Positions 16,029-24,800 of a stretch of 64,000 nt of DNA are shown in pieces. Source of the DNA: CAWCDJ01 sp963796675 (lineage in GTDB: Bacteria > Acidobacteriota > Terriglobia > Bryobacterales > Bryobacteraceae); the NCBI GenBank assembly GCA_963796675.1, contig CAWCMS010000003.1:310001-374000 (forward strand). The letters run 5' to 3'. The notes under the pieces were generated by a model. The model was not told the origin of the DNA. It searched no databases and worked only from the letters and a program-made list of their open reading frames with translations. Position 1 is the stretch's first letter. Each line of letters begins with the position of its first letter. Position numbers and translations under genes: made by a program.

Positions 16029-17372
16029 TTACTGCTTGATGATCTGCCCGTCGGGACGGCGCACTTCGCCCCAGCCGCCGTTCAACTTGCCGTGCTCGCC
16101 GCGCTCATTGGCACCGAACGGATACTTGGCCGCGGCCTTTTCGTCCACCTCGATGCCCCAGCCCGGCGCGTCGTTCGGATACACATAGCCGTCTTTCAAC
16201 TGCGGGCAGCCGTGGAACACTTCCTGCACGCGGTCGTTGAACGGCGAGTATTCCTGGATGCCGAAGTTGTAGCAGACCACGTCGAGCGTCGCATTGGCCG
16301 CGTGCCCGATCGGCGACACGTCGCCGGGGCCGTGCCATGCAGTGCGCACGCCGAACAATTCGCCCATCGACGCGATCTTGCGGCACGGCGTGAAGCCGCC
16401 CGCCTGCGTCACGTGGACGCGAATGTAATCGATCAGCCGCTCCTGGATCAGCGGAATCCATTCATGCGGACTGTTGAAGAGTTCGCCCATCGCGATCGGC
16501 GTGGCGCACTGCTGGCGGATCTGGCGGAAGTAGGCGATGTCCTCGGGCGAGAGCGGATCCTCCAGGAAGAATAGCCGCACAGGTTCTACGGCCTTGGCGA
16601 ATTGCACGGCCTGGTTCGGCGTATACCGCTCGTGCATGTCGTGCAGTAGGCCCACCTCTTCTCCAAGCTGCTTGCGCGCTTCTTCGAGCAGCTTCAGGGA
16701 AGCGCGGAACTGCGCCCCGGAATCGAATACCGGCCCGTCGTGCAGCGCCTTGAGCGGCTGCGCCGCGGGGCCGCCCGAGCCGTAGCTCGCCATTCCCGGC
16801 ACTCCCACCTGCACGCGAACATTGCGGAATCCCTGCTCCATCAGCCGCTTTGCCGATTCCATGCAGCGCGGAATGTCCGCCCCTTGCGCGTGGCTGTAGC
16901 AATCGGCCGCCTCGCGGCATTTTCCGCCCACCAGGTCGTACACGGGCATGCCCGCCTGCCGCCCCTTGATATCCCACAACGCCTGATCCACGCCGCTGAT
17001 CGCGTTGTTGAGCACCGGCCCGTTCTTCCAGTACGAACTGTCGTAGCAGGCCTGCCAGGTGTCCTCAATGCGGTCCGCCGGCTTGCCGATCAGGAATGGT
17101 CTCAGGTAACGCGTCACCGCTTCATTCACCAGGTCGGCCCGCTGCGTGAAGGTTCCGCAGCCGTAGCCATAGAGGCCATCCTGGTCGGTCACGATCTTGA
17201 CCACGGTGAGCCGCAGCCCGGCCGGCGCTGTGGCGATCACCTGGACGTCTTTGATCTTCGGGGAAGGCATTCCGCGGGTAGCCTTCGCTACCTGCGCGCT
17301 AGCCTGCTGTTCGCGAATTGTGGCGAAGGCGGCGCCGCCGCCCAGTGCTTGCAAAAGTGTCCGGCGTTTCAT
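16029..17372 (-). CDS. Exported enolase-superfamily sugar-acid dehydratase (ManD/RspA-like)
   Basis: A 447-residue member of the mandelate racemase/enolase superfamily. It starts MKRRTLLQALGGGAAF, a Tat-like signal. The barrel carries the metal ligands in LLHDMHERYTP (Asp, with the catalytic His two residues on), FLEDPLSPED (Glu) and MGELFNSPHEW (Glu), the order seen in D-mannonate/D-altronate dehydratases. The N-terminal capping domain follows the signal directly. Such enzymes dehydrate sugar acids to 2-keto-3-deoxy acids, normally in the cytoplasm; export is unusual. The start at 17372 is chosen over a long upstream extension because the signal begins there. Confidence 0.83.
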   Translation of the reverse strand: MKRRTLLQALGGGAAFATIREQQASAQVAKATRGMPSPKIKDVQVIATAPAGLRLTVVKIVTDQDGLYGYGCGTFTQRADLVNEAVTRYLRPFLIGKPADRIEDTWQACYDSSYWKNGPVLNNAISGVDQALWDIKGRQAGMPVYDLVGGKCREAADCYSHAQGADIPRCMESAKRLMEQGFRNVRVQVGVPGMASYGSGGPAAQPLKALHDGPVFDSGAQFRASLKLLEEARKQLGEEVGLLHDMHERYTPNQAVQFAKAVEPVRLFFLEDPLSPEDIAYFRQIRQQCATPIAMGELFNSPHEWIPLIQERLIDYIRVHVTQAGGFTPCRKIASMGELFGVRTAWHGPGDVSPIGHAANATLDVVCYNFGIQEYSPFNDRVQEVFHGCPQLKDGYVYPNDAPGWGIEVDEKAAAKYPFGANERGEHGKLNGGWGEVRRPDGQIIKQ

Positions 17373-17422
17373 TGTTCCCACACTATATATCACTTCAACA
17401 TGCCGTGCGGGCCGCTCCCGAT

Positions 17423-17428
17423 TACAAT
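17423..17428 (+). promoter_or_regulatory. -10-like TACAAT for the leaderless gene at 17435
   Basis: TACAAT ends 6 bases before the ATG at 17435 in the 62-bp divergent region shared with the gene starting at 17372. Confidence 0.45.
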
Positions 17429-17434
17429 GGGCCA

Positions 17435-18244
17435 ATGCTTCGTTCCGCAGCCGCGGGCCTCGCCGCCGTCGCACTTGGCGCAATCCTGCTCACACCGCTC
17501 GCATCCCAGCCGCCGAGGCGCAAACGCGTCCTCGCCTGGGCCGACACCCTCACCTCCTATCAGCACGATTCCATCTCCCATGCGCTCGCCACCGTGGAAA
17601 GGATCGGGCGGGAATCCGGCGCCTACGATACCTTCCTGCGCACCGATTCCCAGTGGATTACGAAGTCGCCCGTCCCCGCGCCGGCGCGCAATACGCATAA
17701 CCTGAACGACTTTGACGCTATCTTCTTCATGGGCACCGGAGATACCCTCACCGCCGCACAGAAGAAGGACCTGATCTCCTTCATCAGAGACGATGGCAAA
17801 GGCTTTGTCGGCGCCCATACCGGCGACGACGCCTTCTTCGACTGGCCCGAATTCGGTGAGATGATCGGCGGCTACTTCGACGGCCACCCGTGGGGCGTTT
17901 TCGATGCTCCCATCATTTTGGAAGACCCCGTCTTCGCGGCCATGCGGCCGTTCCCCGCGCGCTTCACCTTCCGCGACGAGATCTACCAGCACAAAAACTG
18001 GGAGCGTTCCAAAGTCCACGTGCTCGCGCGCCTCGACGCCACCAGGCTCGACTACACCAAACCCGGCATCCACCGCACCGATCGGGATTTCGCGGTCGCC
18101 TGGACGAAGATGTACGGCAAGGGCCGCGTCTTCTATTCCACCTTCGGCCACGCCGCCGAAACCTGGGACGATCCGCGTGTGCAGCAGATGTACCTGGCGG
18201 CGATCAAGTGGTCGTTGCGCCTGGAAGGCGAAGACGTCAAATAG
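17435..18244 (+). CDS. Exported ThuA-like domain protein
   Basis: A 269-residue protein with a signal segment (about residues 1-22) followed by a ThuA-like, glutamine-amidotransferase-like fold: VLAWADTLTSYQHDSI, FDAIFFMGTGDTLTAAQKKDL, KGFVGAHTGDDAFFDWPEFGEMIGG and the end GRVFYSTFGHAAETWDDPRV. ThuA domains are common in sugar-degrading bacteria, often beside Gfo/Idh/MocA oxidoreductases as here, and their biochemical role is poorly defined. Its last 8 bases overlap the end of the convergent oxidoreductase gene. Confidence 0.85.
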   Translation: MLRSAAAGLAAVALGAILLTPLASQPPRRKRVLAWADTLTSYQHDSISHALATVERIGRESGAYDTFLRTDSQWITKSPVPAPARNTHNLNDFDAIFFMGTGDTLTAAQKKDLISFIRDDGKGFVGAHTGDDAFFDWPEFGEMIGGYFDGHPWGVFDAPIILEDPVFAAMRPFPARFTFRDEIYQHKNWERSKVHVLARLDATRLDYTKPGIHRTDRDFAVAWTKMYGKGRVFYSTFGHAAETWDDPRVQQMYLAAIKWSLRLEGEDVK

Positions 18245-19250
18245 CGGCCTTCACGTCCACCCAGCGCCCCGTTTCGGCCGCACAGAACACCGCGTCGATC
18301 ACGCGCATGTTCCTCACCGAATCCTCCAGCGGCACGGGCGGCGGCGTGCGCTCCAGGATTGCCTTCGAGAAGAGATCGCCCTGAACGGTGTACTGGTCGC
18401 AGGGCGGTAGCTCCTCAATCGTGACGCCCGAGCCATAGGGGTCGCGCCCATCGTCTATGCGGAGCCGCTCGCGTCCGCCCGGTCGCGTGTTATACGGAAC
18501 CTCGACTTCGATCCGCCCCTCGGTCCCGAAGAACTGCATGCTCTGATTGCCCACTACCTGCGTGCTGCAGGTGAAAATGCAATGGCCGGAGGGGTACTCC
18601 AGAATCGCCGAGGTCAGGATGTCGGTGCCGAAATGTGCGTCGCGCACCAGCGTCGCTGCGACGCGCACAGGCTCTTCGCCGAACACCATGCGCGAGACTT
18701 TGATGGGGTAGCAGCCGATATCCATCAGCCCGCCGCCGCCAAATTCGCGCACGTTGCGAATGTTTTCGGCCGACTTCAAAAAGTAGCCGAACGACCCCAC
18801 GGCATTCTGCAACTTTCCGATCTTCCCCGCACGCACCAGTTCCACCGTCCGCACCCACTGCGGATGGGCCTGCACCATGAAGGCCTCGCCGATGACGACG
18901 CCCGTGCGGTCGCGCGCCTCCATCAACCGGCGGACGTCCGCTTCGTCGAGCCCGATGGGCTTTTCGCAAAGCACGTGCTTGCCCGCTTCCGCCGCCTGGA
19001 TCGAGACCGGCACGTGCAGGTGATTCGGCAGCGGATTGTATACCGCGTCGATCTCCGGGTCCGCCAGCAACTCCTCGTACGAGCCGTACGCCTTCGCGAT
19101 CCCGAGTTTGCGCGCGGCTTCCCCGGCCCGCGCACGGTCGCGCGAAGCGATCGCCGCCACTTCCGTGTGTTCGCCTTCGAGCATCGCGGGTACCACCTTG
19201 TTCATGGCGATTCGGGCCACGCCCAGAACGCCCCACCGTACTTTGCGCAT
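18237..19250 (-). CDS. Gfo/Idh/MocA family oxidoreductase (cytoplasmic type)
   Basis: A 337-residue NAD(P)-dependent oxidoreductase. The Rossmann site is VRWGVLGVARIA, the family motif with the catalytic Lys is VLCEKPIGLDEADV, and GGGGLMDIGCYPI follows in the C-terminal domain. It has no signal peptide, unlike the relative at 54316. Substrates in this family are sugars, sugar acids or inositols. The ATG at 19250 is preferred over an adjacent GTG; TAGAAT (19258-19263) lies 7 bases upstream, predicting a leaderless mRNA that is divergent from the nucleoside hydrolase. Confidence 0.87.
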   Translation of the reverse strand: MRKVRWGVLGVARIAMNKVVPAMLEGEHTEVAAIASRDRARAGEAARKLGIAKAYGSYEELLADPEIDAVYNPLPNHLHVPVSIQAAEAGKHVLCEKPIGLDEADVRRLMEARDRTGVVIGEAFMVQAHPQWVRTVELVRAGKIGKLQNAVGSFGYFLKSAENIRNVREFGGGGLMDIGCYPIKVSRMVFGEEPVRVAATLVRDAHFGTDILTSAILEYPSGHCIFTCSTQVVGNQSMQFFGTEGRIEVEVPYNTRPGGRERLRIDDGRDPYGSGVTIEELPPCDQYTVQGDLFSKAILERTPPPVPLEDSVRNMRVIDAVFCAAETGRWVDVKAAI

Positions 19251-19257
19251 CACCTGG

Positions 19258-19275
19258 ATTCTACCGCGCTATATT
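19258..19275. promoter_or_regulatory. Back-to-back -10 boxes of two divergent leaderless genes
   Basis: TAGAAT on the minus strand (19258-19263, 7 bases before the ATG at 19250) and TATATT on the plus strand (19270-19275, 8 bases before the ATG at 19284). Six bases separate the boxes, so the two polymerases would compete. Confidence 0.5.
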
Positions 19276-19283
19276 GAGGTTTC

Positions 19284-20321
19284 ATGCTGCGCTTGCTGGC
19301 TTGCCTCCTTTCCGCAACTGCCGCCTGGAGCGCCGGACGCGAGATCGTCCTCTTCGATACTGACTCCGGCCTGTTCGGCGACGATGGCGCCGCGCTCGTC
19401 ATGCTCGCCCGCAGCCCTTCGCGCGTTTTCATCCCCGGTGTCACCATCGTCCCCGGCAACGTCTGGGCGCCACAGGGCGCGGAGTACATGCTTCACATCC
19501 TCGACCTGCTCCATCAACCCGAAATGTCCGTCATCACCGGCGCCGAGACTCCCCTGATCCATACCTCGGCAATGGCCCGGGAATCGGAACGGCGCTGGGG
19601 CAAACTCGAATACACCGGCGCGTTTGCGGAGGAGCCTGCCGCCGTTCGCCCCGCCACCGGTGCCGCGCTCACCGGGCGCAAACCGCGCCGCGGCGCCGTC
19701 GAGTGGATGATCTCCGAAATCGAGCGCCACCCCGGGCAGGTGACTGTCCTCGAACTCGGCCCCATGACCAACCTCGCGCTGGCGCTCGCCCTCAAGCCCG
19801 CCATCGCCACGGAGATTAAGCAACTGGTCTTCATGGCCGGCAACATCCATGTTCCCGGCAACGCCTCTTCCGCCGCCGAGTTCAACTTCTGGTTCGATCC
19901 CGAAGCCGCGTCGATCGTGCTGCGCTCGCGCATCCCGCGCAAGGTGATGTTCGCGCTCGATGTTTGCAACACCGCGCCCATCCGCAAGCAGCAGTTCGAC
20001 GAGATCGTCGCGGTCCACACGCCCATTACCAGCCTGTTTCGCGAGGATCTCGGCAACCGCTACCCCGGCTTCCTCCACAACCCCTCCGGCACGGCGTACC
20101 TGTGGGACTCGCTTGCGGCCGGCTACCTGCTCGACCCCGGCTTCGTCACGAAATTCGAAACGGAATACCTCGACGTGCTCTCCGCGTGGGGCCGCTTCTA
20201 CGGTTCCACCGTACCGCTCGATCGGCGCGTGGCACCCGAGGCCACGCCGGTGACGGTCGCCACGCAGATCGACTACGGCAGGATTTTCCGGCTGTATAAA
20301 GGCCTTCTGACGCGGCCGTAG
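19284..20321 (+). CDS. Exported inosine/uridine-preferring nucleoside hydrolase-like protein
   Basis: A 345-residue protein with a signal segment (about residues 1-16), then the Ca-binding cluster of nucleoside N-ribohydrolases, VLFDTDSGLFGDDGAAL, which corresponds to D-T-D-P-G-x-D-D. GMTIVPGN-like VTIVPGN, LGPMTNLALAL and the late Asp region ALDVCNTAP follow. The family hydrolyses nucleosides to ribose and base; the insertion GLFG between the two Asp groups makes substrate assignment uncertain. A periplasmic place implies scavenging of external nucleosides. Confidence 0.85.
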   Translation: MLRLLACLLSATAAWSAGREIVLFDTDSGLFGDDGAALVMLARSPSRVFIPGVTIVPGNVWAPQGAEYMLHILDLLHQPEMSVITGAETPLIHTSAMARESERRWGKLEYTGAFAEEPAAVRPATGAALTGRKPRRGAVEWMISEIERHPGQVTVLELGPMTNLALALALKPAIATEIKQLVFMAGNIHVPGNASSAAEFNFWFDPEAASIVLRSRIPRKVMFALDVCNTAPIRKQQFDEIVAVHTPITSLFREDLGNRYPGFLHNPSGTAYLWDSLAAGYLLDPGFVTKFETEYLDVLSAWGRFYGSTVPLDRRVAPEATPVTVATQIDYGRIFRLYKGLLTRP

Positions 20322-20362
20322 GCCCAGCGCTGCCTTGCTCACTAAAAAACGGAAGGTCGGGC

Positions 20363-20407
20363 TTGACAAATAGTTTCCAAGGAAAGTACATTGGTTTCCA
20401 TGGAAAC
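20363..20407 (+). promoter_or_regulatory. Promoter with two palindromic MarR operators over -10 and start codon
   Basis: A -35 TTGACA (20363-20368), 18-bp spacer and TACATT (20387-20392) end 7 bases before the ATG at 20400. GTTTCCAAGGAAAG (20373-20386, one mismatched outer pair and a central AA) fills the spacer. The perfect palindrome GTTTCCATGGAAAC (20394-20407) contains the ATG itself. Their centres are 21 bp apart, two helical turns, so two dimers can bind the same face. Confidence 0.7.
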
Positions 20408-20858
20408 AAAGGCGAGCCCGAACCTCGAGCGTCATCTCGGCTACTGGCTGCGGCGCGTTTCCAACTCAGTTTCCGGCGCCTTTGCCCGGGCGCTGCAGGC
20501 GAGACAGACTTCCGTAGCCGAATGGGTGGTGCTCAGCCATGTCCAGGAGCGGCCCGGAATCACGCCGGGAGAACTGGCCGATGCCTTGGATCTGACCCGG
20601 GGAGCCGTCTCCAAGATCATCGATAAGCTCGAGGCGAAGAACTGGATCGCGCGGTCAGCCAAGCCAGAGGACGGCCGCGTCCAGTTACTTTCCCTGACGC
20701 GGACGGGCAGCCGCATTCTTCCCCAACTGGCGCAGGTCGCGGACCACAACGATCGAGAGTTTTTCGATTGCCTGGATGCCGGCGAAAAGGCCGCCTTGCG
20801 GCGCCTGCTTGGCAAACTGGCCGAAGCTCACCAGATCAAGGGCGTAGCGATCGACTAG
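20400..20858 (+). CDS. MarR-family transcriptional regulator
   Basis: The 152-residue product has the MarR winged-helix order: N-terminal dimerisation helices, VAEWVVLSHVQERPGITPGELADAL, recognition helix DLTRGAVSKIIDKLEAKNWI, and the wing AKPEDGRVQLLSLTRTG with the conserved D-x-R. It most likely represses itself and the DUF1398 gene 52 bases downstream through the twin palindromes at its promoter. The ATG at 20400 is preferred over an in-frame TTG at 20391, which would lie inside the -10 box. Confidence 0.9.
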   Translation: METKASPNLERHLGYWLRRVSNSVSGAFARALQARQTSVAEWVVLSHVQERPGITPGELADALDLTRGAVSKIIDKLEAKNWIARSAKPEDGRVQLLSLTRTGSRILPQLAQVADHNDREFFDCLDAGEKAALRRLLGKLAEAHQIKGVAID

Positions 20859-20910
20859 GATATCGAAACTCAGACTCATCTCACACACAGCATACAAAGG
20901 AGAATTTTCC

Positions 20911-21333
20911 ATGAGTAAAGCGATCGAAAACCTGGAGGCGGCCCAAAAGCGGGCCATGGCGAACCGGCCGAAAGTCGGAGGCTTTCCCTACCTCGCTGAG
21001 ACGCTGCGGCGCGCCGGTGTCACTCGGAACTTCTGGTTTCTTCCCGCGTGTCAGAGCCTCTTTCTGACCAACGACGGTCCCGTTGTAATGCAGGGTACGC
21101 CCTTAGCGACTGGCATGATGGACGTCCCGCCGTTCGACCGCGAGGCGCTGATTACGGCGCTGCGAACCGATCAGGCGGGAGAGAGTACCTTCCCGGAATT
21201 CCTGACAGCTTCGTGGCGCGCCGGCGTGGTCCGTTACGACGTCGATTTCGCCGAACGAACGGTTGCGTATTACGGCTGCAATGGCGAGGAATACGTCGAA
21301 GCCTATCCCGCGGCCGAGATCGATGCGGCGTGA
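20911..21333 (+). CDS. DUF1398 family protein
   Basis: A 140-residue protein with the DUF1398 pattern, most visible in the C-terminal half: STFPEFLTASWRAGVVRYDV followed by ERTVAYYGCNGEEYVEAYPA. The start is supported by AAAGGAG 8 bases upstream. The family has no established biochemical role. Its place behind a MarR repressor, ahead of the convergent ada gene, fits an inducible stress or small-molecule response (inference). Confidence 0.8.
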   Translation: MSKAIENLEAAQKRAMANRPKVGGFPYLAETLRRAGVTRNFWFLPACQSLFLTNDGPVVMQGTPLATGMMDVPPFDREALITALRTDQAGESTFPEFLTASWRAGVVRYDVDFAERTVAYYGCNGEEYVEAYPAAEIDAA

Positions 21334-21353
21334 CCAGTGCAATCCCACTGGCC

Positions 21354-22439
21354 TTATCGCATACTGGTGTCTCGCTCCCGGCTGAGCAGCGATCGTTTGC
21401 GCTCCACGCCCCAGCGATAGCCGGAGAGCGATCCGTCATTCCGGATCACGCGGTGGCAGGGAATCGCCACCGCCAGCCGGTTGGAGCCGCAAGCTTGAGC
21501 GACGGCTCGGACAGCTTTAGGGTCGCCGATCTTCTTCGCGATCTCGGCATAACTCGCGGTCGATCCGGGCGGAATCTGCCGGAGCGCATTCCAGACCCGC
21601 TGCTGGAACGCAGTGCCACGGATATCGAGCGGGAGGTCCAAACCGATACCGGGATTCTCAATGAAGCCCACGACCTTCGCGATGAGCGTCTCGTATCCGG
21701 GCTCGTTGCCGATCAGATTCGCACGTGGGAACTGATCTTCGAGATCCTGAACCAGTCGAGCGGGGTCGTCGCCGATCAGAATGGCGCACACTCCCTTGCC
21801 GCTCTGGGCGACCAGAATCGAGCCGAGGGAGCACTCGCCGATTGCGAAGAAGATGTCGGTACCCTTGCCGCCTTCGCGGAAGTTGGTCGGGGTCATCCCG
21901 AGCATCTCGTTGGACCGTGAGTAGAAACGGCTGTTCGATTGGAACCCGGCGTCGTAGATCGCGTCGGTCACGGAGCGACTGCTTGCGAGTGTGGTGCGTG
22001 CGCGGCCGGCGCGGTGGGCCGCGGCGTATTTGCTGGGCGTGAGGCCGGTTACGGACTTGAATTGGCGGTGGAAGTGGTAGACGCTCATCCCGGCAGCCTT
22101 AGCCAATTCCGCGAGCCCGGGCGCTTCCTCAGCGCTTTCGATCAGGCGGCAGGCTCGCGCGATCTTCTCCGCATTCTGCTCGGCCAGCGTGGACTGGTTC
22201 GGCTTGCAGCGCTTGCACGGGCGGAAGCCCGCGGCCTCGGCTGCCTCGCAGGTGAGAAAGAACCGCACGTTTTCGGGACGGGCCTGGCGCGCGGCGCACG
22301 AAGGGCGGCAGTAGACCCCGGTCGTCTTTACGGAGTAGTAAAACGCGCCATCCGCCGAAGCGTCGCGCGCTAAGATCGACGCCCATCGCGGATCGTTAGT
22401 AATCGCGGCAGCCGGCTCTGTCTTTTTCACTGCGTGCAT
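21354..22439 (-). CDS. ada: Bifunctional DNA alkylation-response regulator and O6-methylguanine methyltransferase
   Basis: A 361-residue Ada protein with all three parts. The N-terminal zinc domain has the four Cys in GVYCRPSC (44 and 48) and CKRC (75 and 78). An AraC-type helix-turn-helix region (about 90-185, AGMSVYHFHRQFKSVTGLTP) follows. The C-terminal methyltransferase ends with the active-site AIPCHRVIRNDG (Cys near 328). It accepts methyl groups from phosphotriesters and O6-methylguanine and activates repair genes when methylated. GAGAGGAG precedes the ATG at normal distance. It is divergent from the fused quinoprotein gene and unrelated to its sugar-degrading neighbours. Confidence 0.95.
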   Translation of the reverse strand: MHAVKKTEPAAAITNDPRWASILARDASADGAFYYSVKTTGVYCRPSCAARQARPENVRFFLTCEAAEAAGFRPCKRCKPNQSTLAEQNAEKIARACRLIESAEEAPGLAELAKAAGMSVYHFHRQFKSVTGLTPSKYAAAHRAGRARTTLASSRSVTDAIYDAGFQSNSRFYSRSNEMLGMTPTNFREGGKGTDIFFAIGECSLGSILVAQSGKGVCAILIGDDPARLVQDLEDQFPRANLIGNEPGYETLIAKVVGFIENPGIGLDLPLDIRGTAFQQRVWNALRQIPPGSTASYAEIAKKIGDPKAVRAVAQACGSNRLAVAIPCHRVIRNDGSLSGYRWGVERKRSLLSRERDTSMR

Positions 22440-22516
22440 ATTTCGATCTCCTCTCTACACCCTAGCGAGGTCTCGAATGGGCAGCACTCCGTTTCTTGCT
22501 TTCGAATTCGATGCGA

Positions 22517-22522
22517 TATCCT
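22517..22522 (+). promoter_or_regulatory. -10-like TATCCT for the leaderless quinoprotein fusion gene
   Basis: TATCCT ends 7 bases before the ATG at 22530. No Shine-Dalgarno sequence is present. Confidence 0.45.
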
Positions 22523-22529
22523 TCCCAGT

Positions 22530-24311
22530 ATGCACCGGCCGGACGTCCACCTCTTCCGCCCGCGAATCCTCGCGGCGTTGCTGCTCCTTCCGCTGGCCCT
22601 GGGCGCCGCCGACGGCAGGAAGATCTTCCGCGAGCGCTGCGCCGAATGCCATGGCGCCGACGCGCGCGGCACCGGCAAGGGACCCGGCCTCGAAGGCAAT
22701 CCGCACCTGAGCGGACAGCCCACCGGCCAGATTCGCGCCATCGTGCAGCAGGGTATCCCCGCCGCCGGAATGCCGCCGTTCGACCTGCCCGCCGAAGAGC
22801 TGGACGCAGTAGCCGCATACGTTCACGGCCTGAACGCCGGCGCGACCGTCCGGCCGCCCGCGGCCCCACGCGTCACCTGGAGCGACCCCGCGCCCGGCGA
22901 TTGGCTCACTTACAACGGCAGCCTGAGTGCCAACCGCTATAGCCCGCTGAAGCAGATCGACACCGCCAACGTCGCCGCGCTGCGCCTGAAGTGGATCTTT
23001 CCGATTCCCGCCGCCGCCCTCGAAACTACGCCGCTCGCAGCCTCGGGAGTTTTGTACGTCACCGGCCCCAACCAGGTCTATGCGATCGACGCCCAGACCG
23101 GCAACGCGTTGTGGCAGTTCTCGCGGCCGCAGACTCGCGGGCTCGACGGCGATTCCGCCCTCGGGACCAATCGCGGCGTGGCCATCCGCGAAGGCAAAGT
23201 CTTTTTCGAAACCGACAACGCTCACCTCCTCGCCCTCGACCGCGCGACCGGCGAACTCGTGTGGGAGAAGACGCTCTTCGAAGAGCCGCAGCATTACGGC
23301 GGGACCATGGCGCCGCTCATCGTCAACGACACGGTGATTGCCGGAGTCGCCGGCGCCGACCACGGCATCCGCGGTTTCGTCGCCTGCTACCGCGCCGAAT
23401 CGGGCGAACTGCTCTGGCGCCGCTGGACCGTCCCGCGACGCGGCGAGCCCGGCTCCGATACCTGGCACGGCAGCGAGCCTCTGCGCGGCGGCGGGTCCAC
23501 CTGGCTGACCGGCTCCTACGACCCGAAGTCCGAAACCCTCTACTGGCCGACCGGCAATCCTTTCCCCGACAGCGACGACCGCGACCGCGGTGGCGATAAT
23601 CTCTTCACCGATTCCATTCTCGCGCTCGATCCGCACACCGGCGAGATGAAGTGGCACTACCAGTTCACGCCTCACGATGTCCGCGACCGCGATGCCACCG
23701 AGCCGCCTGTACTCGCCGATGCCAACTTTCACGGCAAGCCGCGCAAGCTCCTGGTTCATGCCGACCGCAACGGCTTCTTCTACGTGCTCGACCGCGGCAC
23801 CGGCGAGGTGCTGCTGGCCAAGCCTTTCCTGCGCCGGGTCGATTGGGCCTCCGGCATCGGCGCCGACGGCCGCCCCGTCGTGATCGACCCCAGGGGCTGC
23901 CCCGACGACGCGGCCAACTGGAGCTCCGTCGCCTACAGCCCGCTCACGCGCTTCTTCTACATGCTGGCGCTCGAAGAGTGCACCGGCAGCCCCCTTGGCT
24001 ACCCCGACCAGACCGGCCAGCGCTTTCTCCGCGCGCTCGATATCGAGACCGGCAAGATCGTTTGGGAAGTGCCCCAGCCGGGCCCCGCCAAGGCGAAGTC
24101 GTGGGCCGGAGTGCTCGCTACGGCCGGAGGTCTGGTCTTCTACGGCAAGCCGAACGGCGGTTTCGAAGCCGTCGATCAGCGCAACGGCAAACTCCTCTGG
24201 CGCTTCGAGACCAACACGCGGATGAAGGCGTCGCCGATGACTTTCGAGTACCGCGGCAAGCAATACATTGCCGTCGCCGCCGGTCCGAACATTTTGTGCT
24301 TCGGGTTGTGA
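22530..24311 (+). CDS. Cytochrome c-quinoprotein fusion, module 2
   Basis: A 593-residue exported protein. After a signal segment (about residues 10-26) comes a cytochrome c domain with CAECH (37-41) and the distal-side Met region AAGMPPFDLP. From about residue 115 a PQQ-dehydrogenase-like propeller follows, opening GDWLTYNGSLSANRYSPL. The catalytic region reads TPHDVRDRDATE, the Asn region PTGNPFPD, and the Ca-ligand region AGVAGADHGIRG has Asp instead of Glu. No adjacent Cys pair is present. Modules 1 and 3 encode the same two functions as separate genes. A type II quinohaemoprotein-like dehydrogenase is the closest known analogue, although there the cytochrome is C-terminal. Confidence 0.87.
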   Translation: MHRPDVHLFRPRILAALLLLPLALGAADGRKIFRERCAECHGADARGTGKGPGLEGNPHLSGQPTGQIRAIVQQGIPAAGMPPFDLPAEELDAVAAYVHGLNAGATVRPPAAPRVTWSDPAPGDWLTYNGSLSANRYSPLKQIDTANVAALRLKWIFPIPAAALETTPLAASGVLYVTGPNQVYAIDAQTGNALWQFSRPQTRGLDGDSALGTNRGVAIREGKVFFETDNAHLLALDRATGELVWEKTLFEEPQHYGGTMAPLIVNDTVIAGVAGADHGIRGFVACYRAESGELLWRRWTVPRRGEPGSDTWHGSEPLRGGGSTWLTGSYDPKSETLYWPTGNPFPDSDDRDRGGDNLFTDSILALDPHTGEMKWHYQFTPHDVRDRDATEPPVLADANFHGKPRKLLVHADRNGFFYVLDRGTGEVLLAKPFLRRVDWASGIGADGRPVVIDPRGCPDDAANWSSVAYSPLTRFFYMLALEECTGSPLGYPDQTGQRFLRALDIETGKIVWEVPQPGPAKAKSWAGVLATAGGLVFYGKPNGGFEAVDQRNGKLLWRFETNTRMKASPMTFEYRGKQYIAVAAGPNILCFGL

Positions 24312-24321
24312 GGCCGCGCGT

Positions 24322-24777
24322 TTACTGCGGAGGGCGCCTTTTCAACTGGAGAGGCTCGGGGCTCCGCGGATCGGTGGCGGCGACGGAATGCGACAGCACC
24401 TTTCCTGCCTTGATATAGCTGAGATATTTCATCTCCTCGTGCGCCTGTTCCGGGCGGACGGACTCCATCACGGAAATCGGAGGCCGGCCGACCTGGTAGT
24501 TCCACCCCAGGCGAAGAAAGGCCTCTTCACCGGAACGGACATCCACGAATGCCGGCACCCCCATCGTCGTTCCGACGGTGTAGCGTCCCGGAGCGAGATC
24601 CATTGCGAAAAACGTCCCCTGCTTCAACTCCGCGACCACGTGGCCGCCGCACACAATGGGCGTCCATGATCGCGCCTCTGACGGGCGCTGCGCGTAGACG
24701 TAAACACGCCCGGGGCCGGCTGCAAGCGCAGTCCAGGCCAGGACCTCCAGCACCGCGATGACAACAGCTGCCCGCAT
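24322..24777 (-). CDS. Exported DUF2846-like protein
   Basis: A 151-residue protein with a signal segment (about residues 1-22) followed by a small beta-rich domain, RVYVYAQRPSEARSWTPIV then FFAMDLAPGRYTVGTT, which resembles DUF2846 proteins. Function is unknown. GGGAG and a TACACT box precede the ATG. It is the last of a leftward run behind the ADOP permease (gap 23 bases). An in-frame extension upstream would run through the permease gene and is rejected. Confidence 0.7.
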   Translation of the reverse strand: MRAAVVIAVLEVLAWTALAAGPGRVYVYAQRPSEARSWTPIVCGGHVVAELKQGTFFAMDLAPGRYTVGTTMGVPAFVDVRSGEEAFLRLGWNYQVGRPPISVMESVRPEQAHEEMKYLSYIKAGKVLSHSVAATDPRSPEPLQLKRRPPQ

Positions 24778-24800
24778 ACTCCCGTTAGTGTAAACGCCCG

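Noticed and set aside
17318..17434. Upstream extension of the ThuA-like gene at 17435
   Set aside because: The extension is Arg-rich, overlaps the divergent dehydratase start, and the signal peptide begins only at 17435.
22455..24263. A 602-codon open frame antisense to the cytochrome-quinoprotein fusion
   Set aside because: The plus-strand protein has haem and propeller motifs throughout; the antisense frame has no family features.
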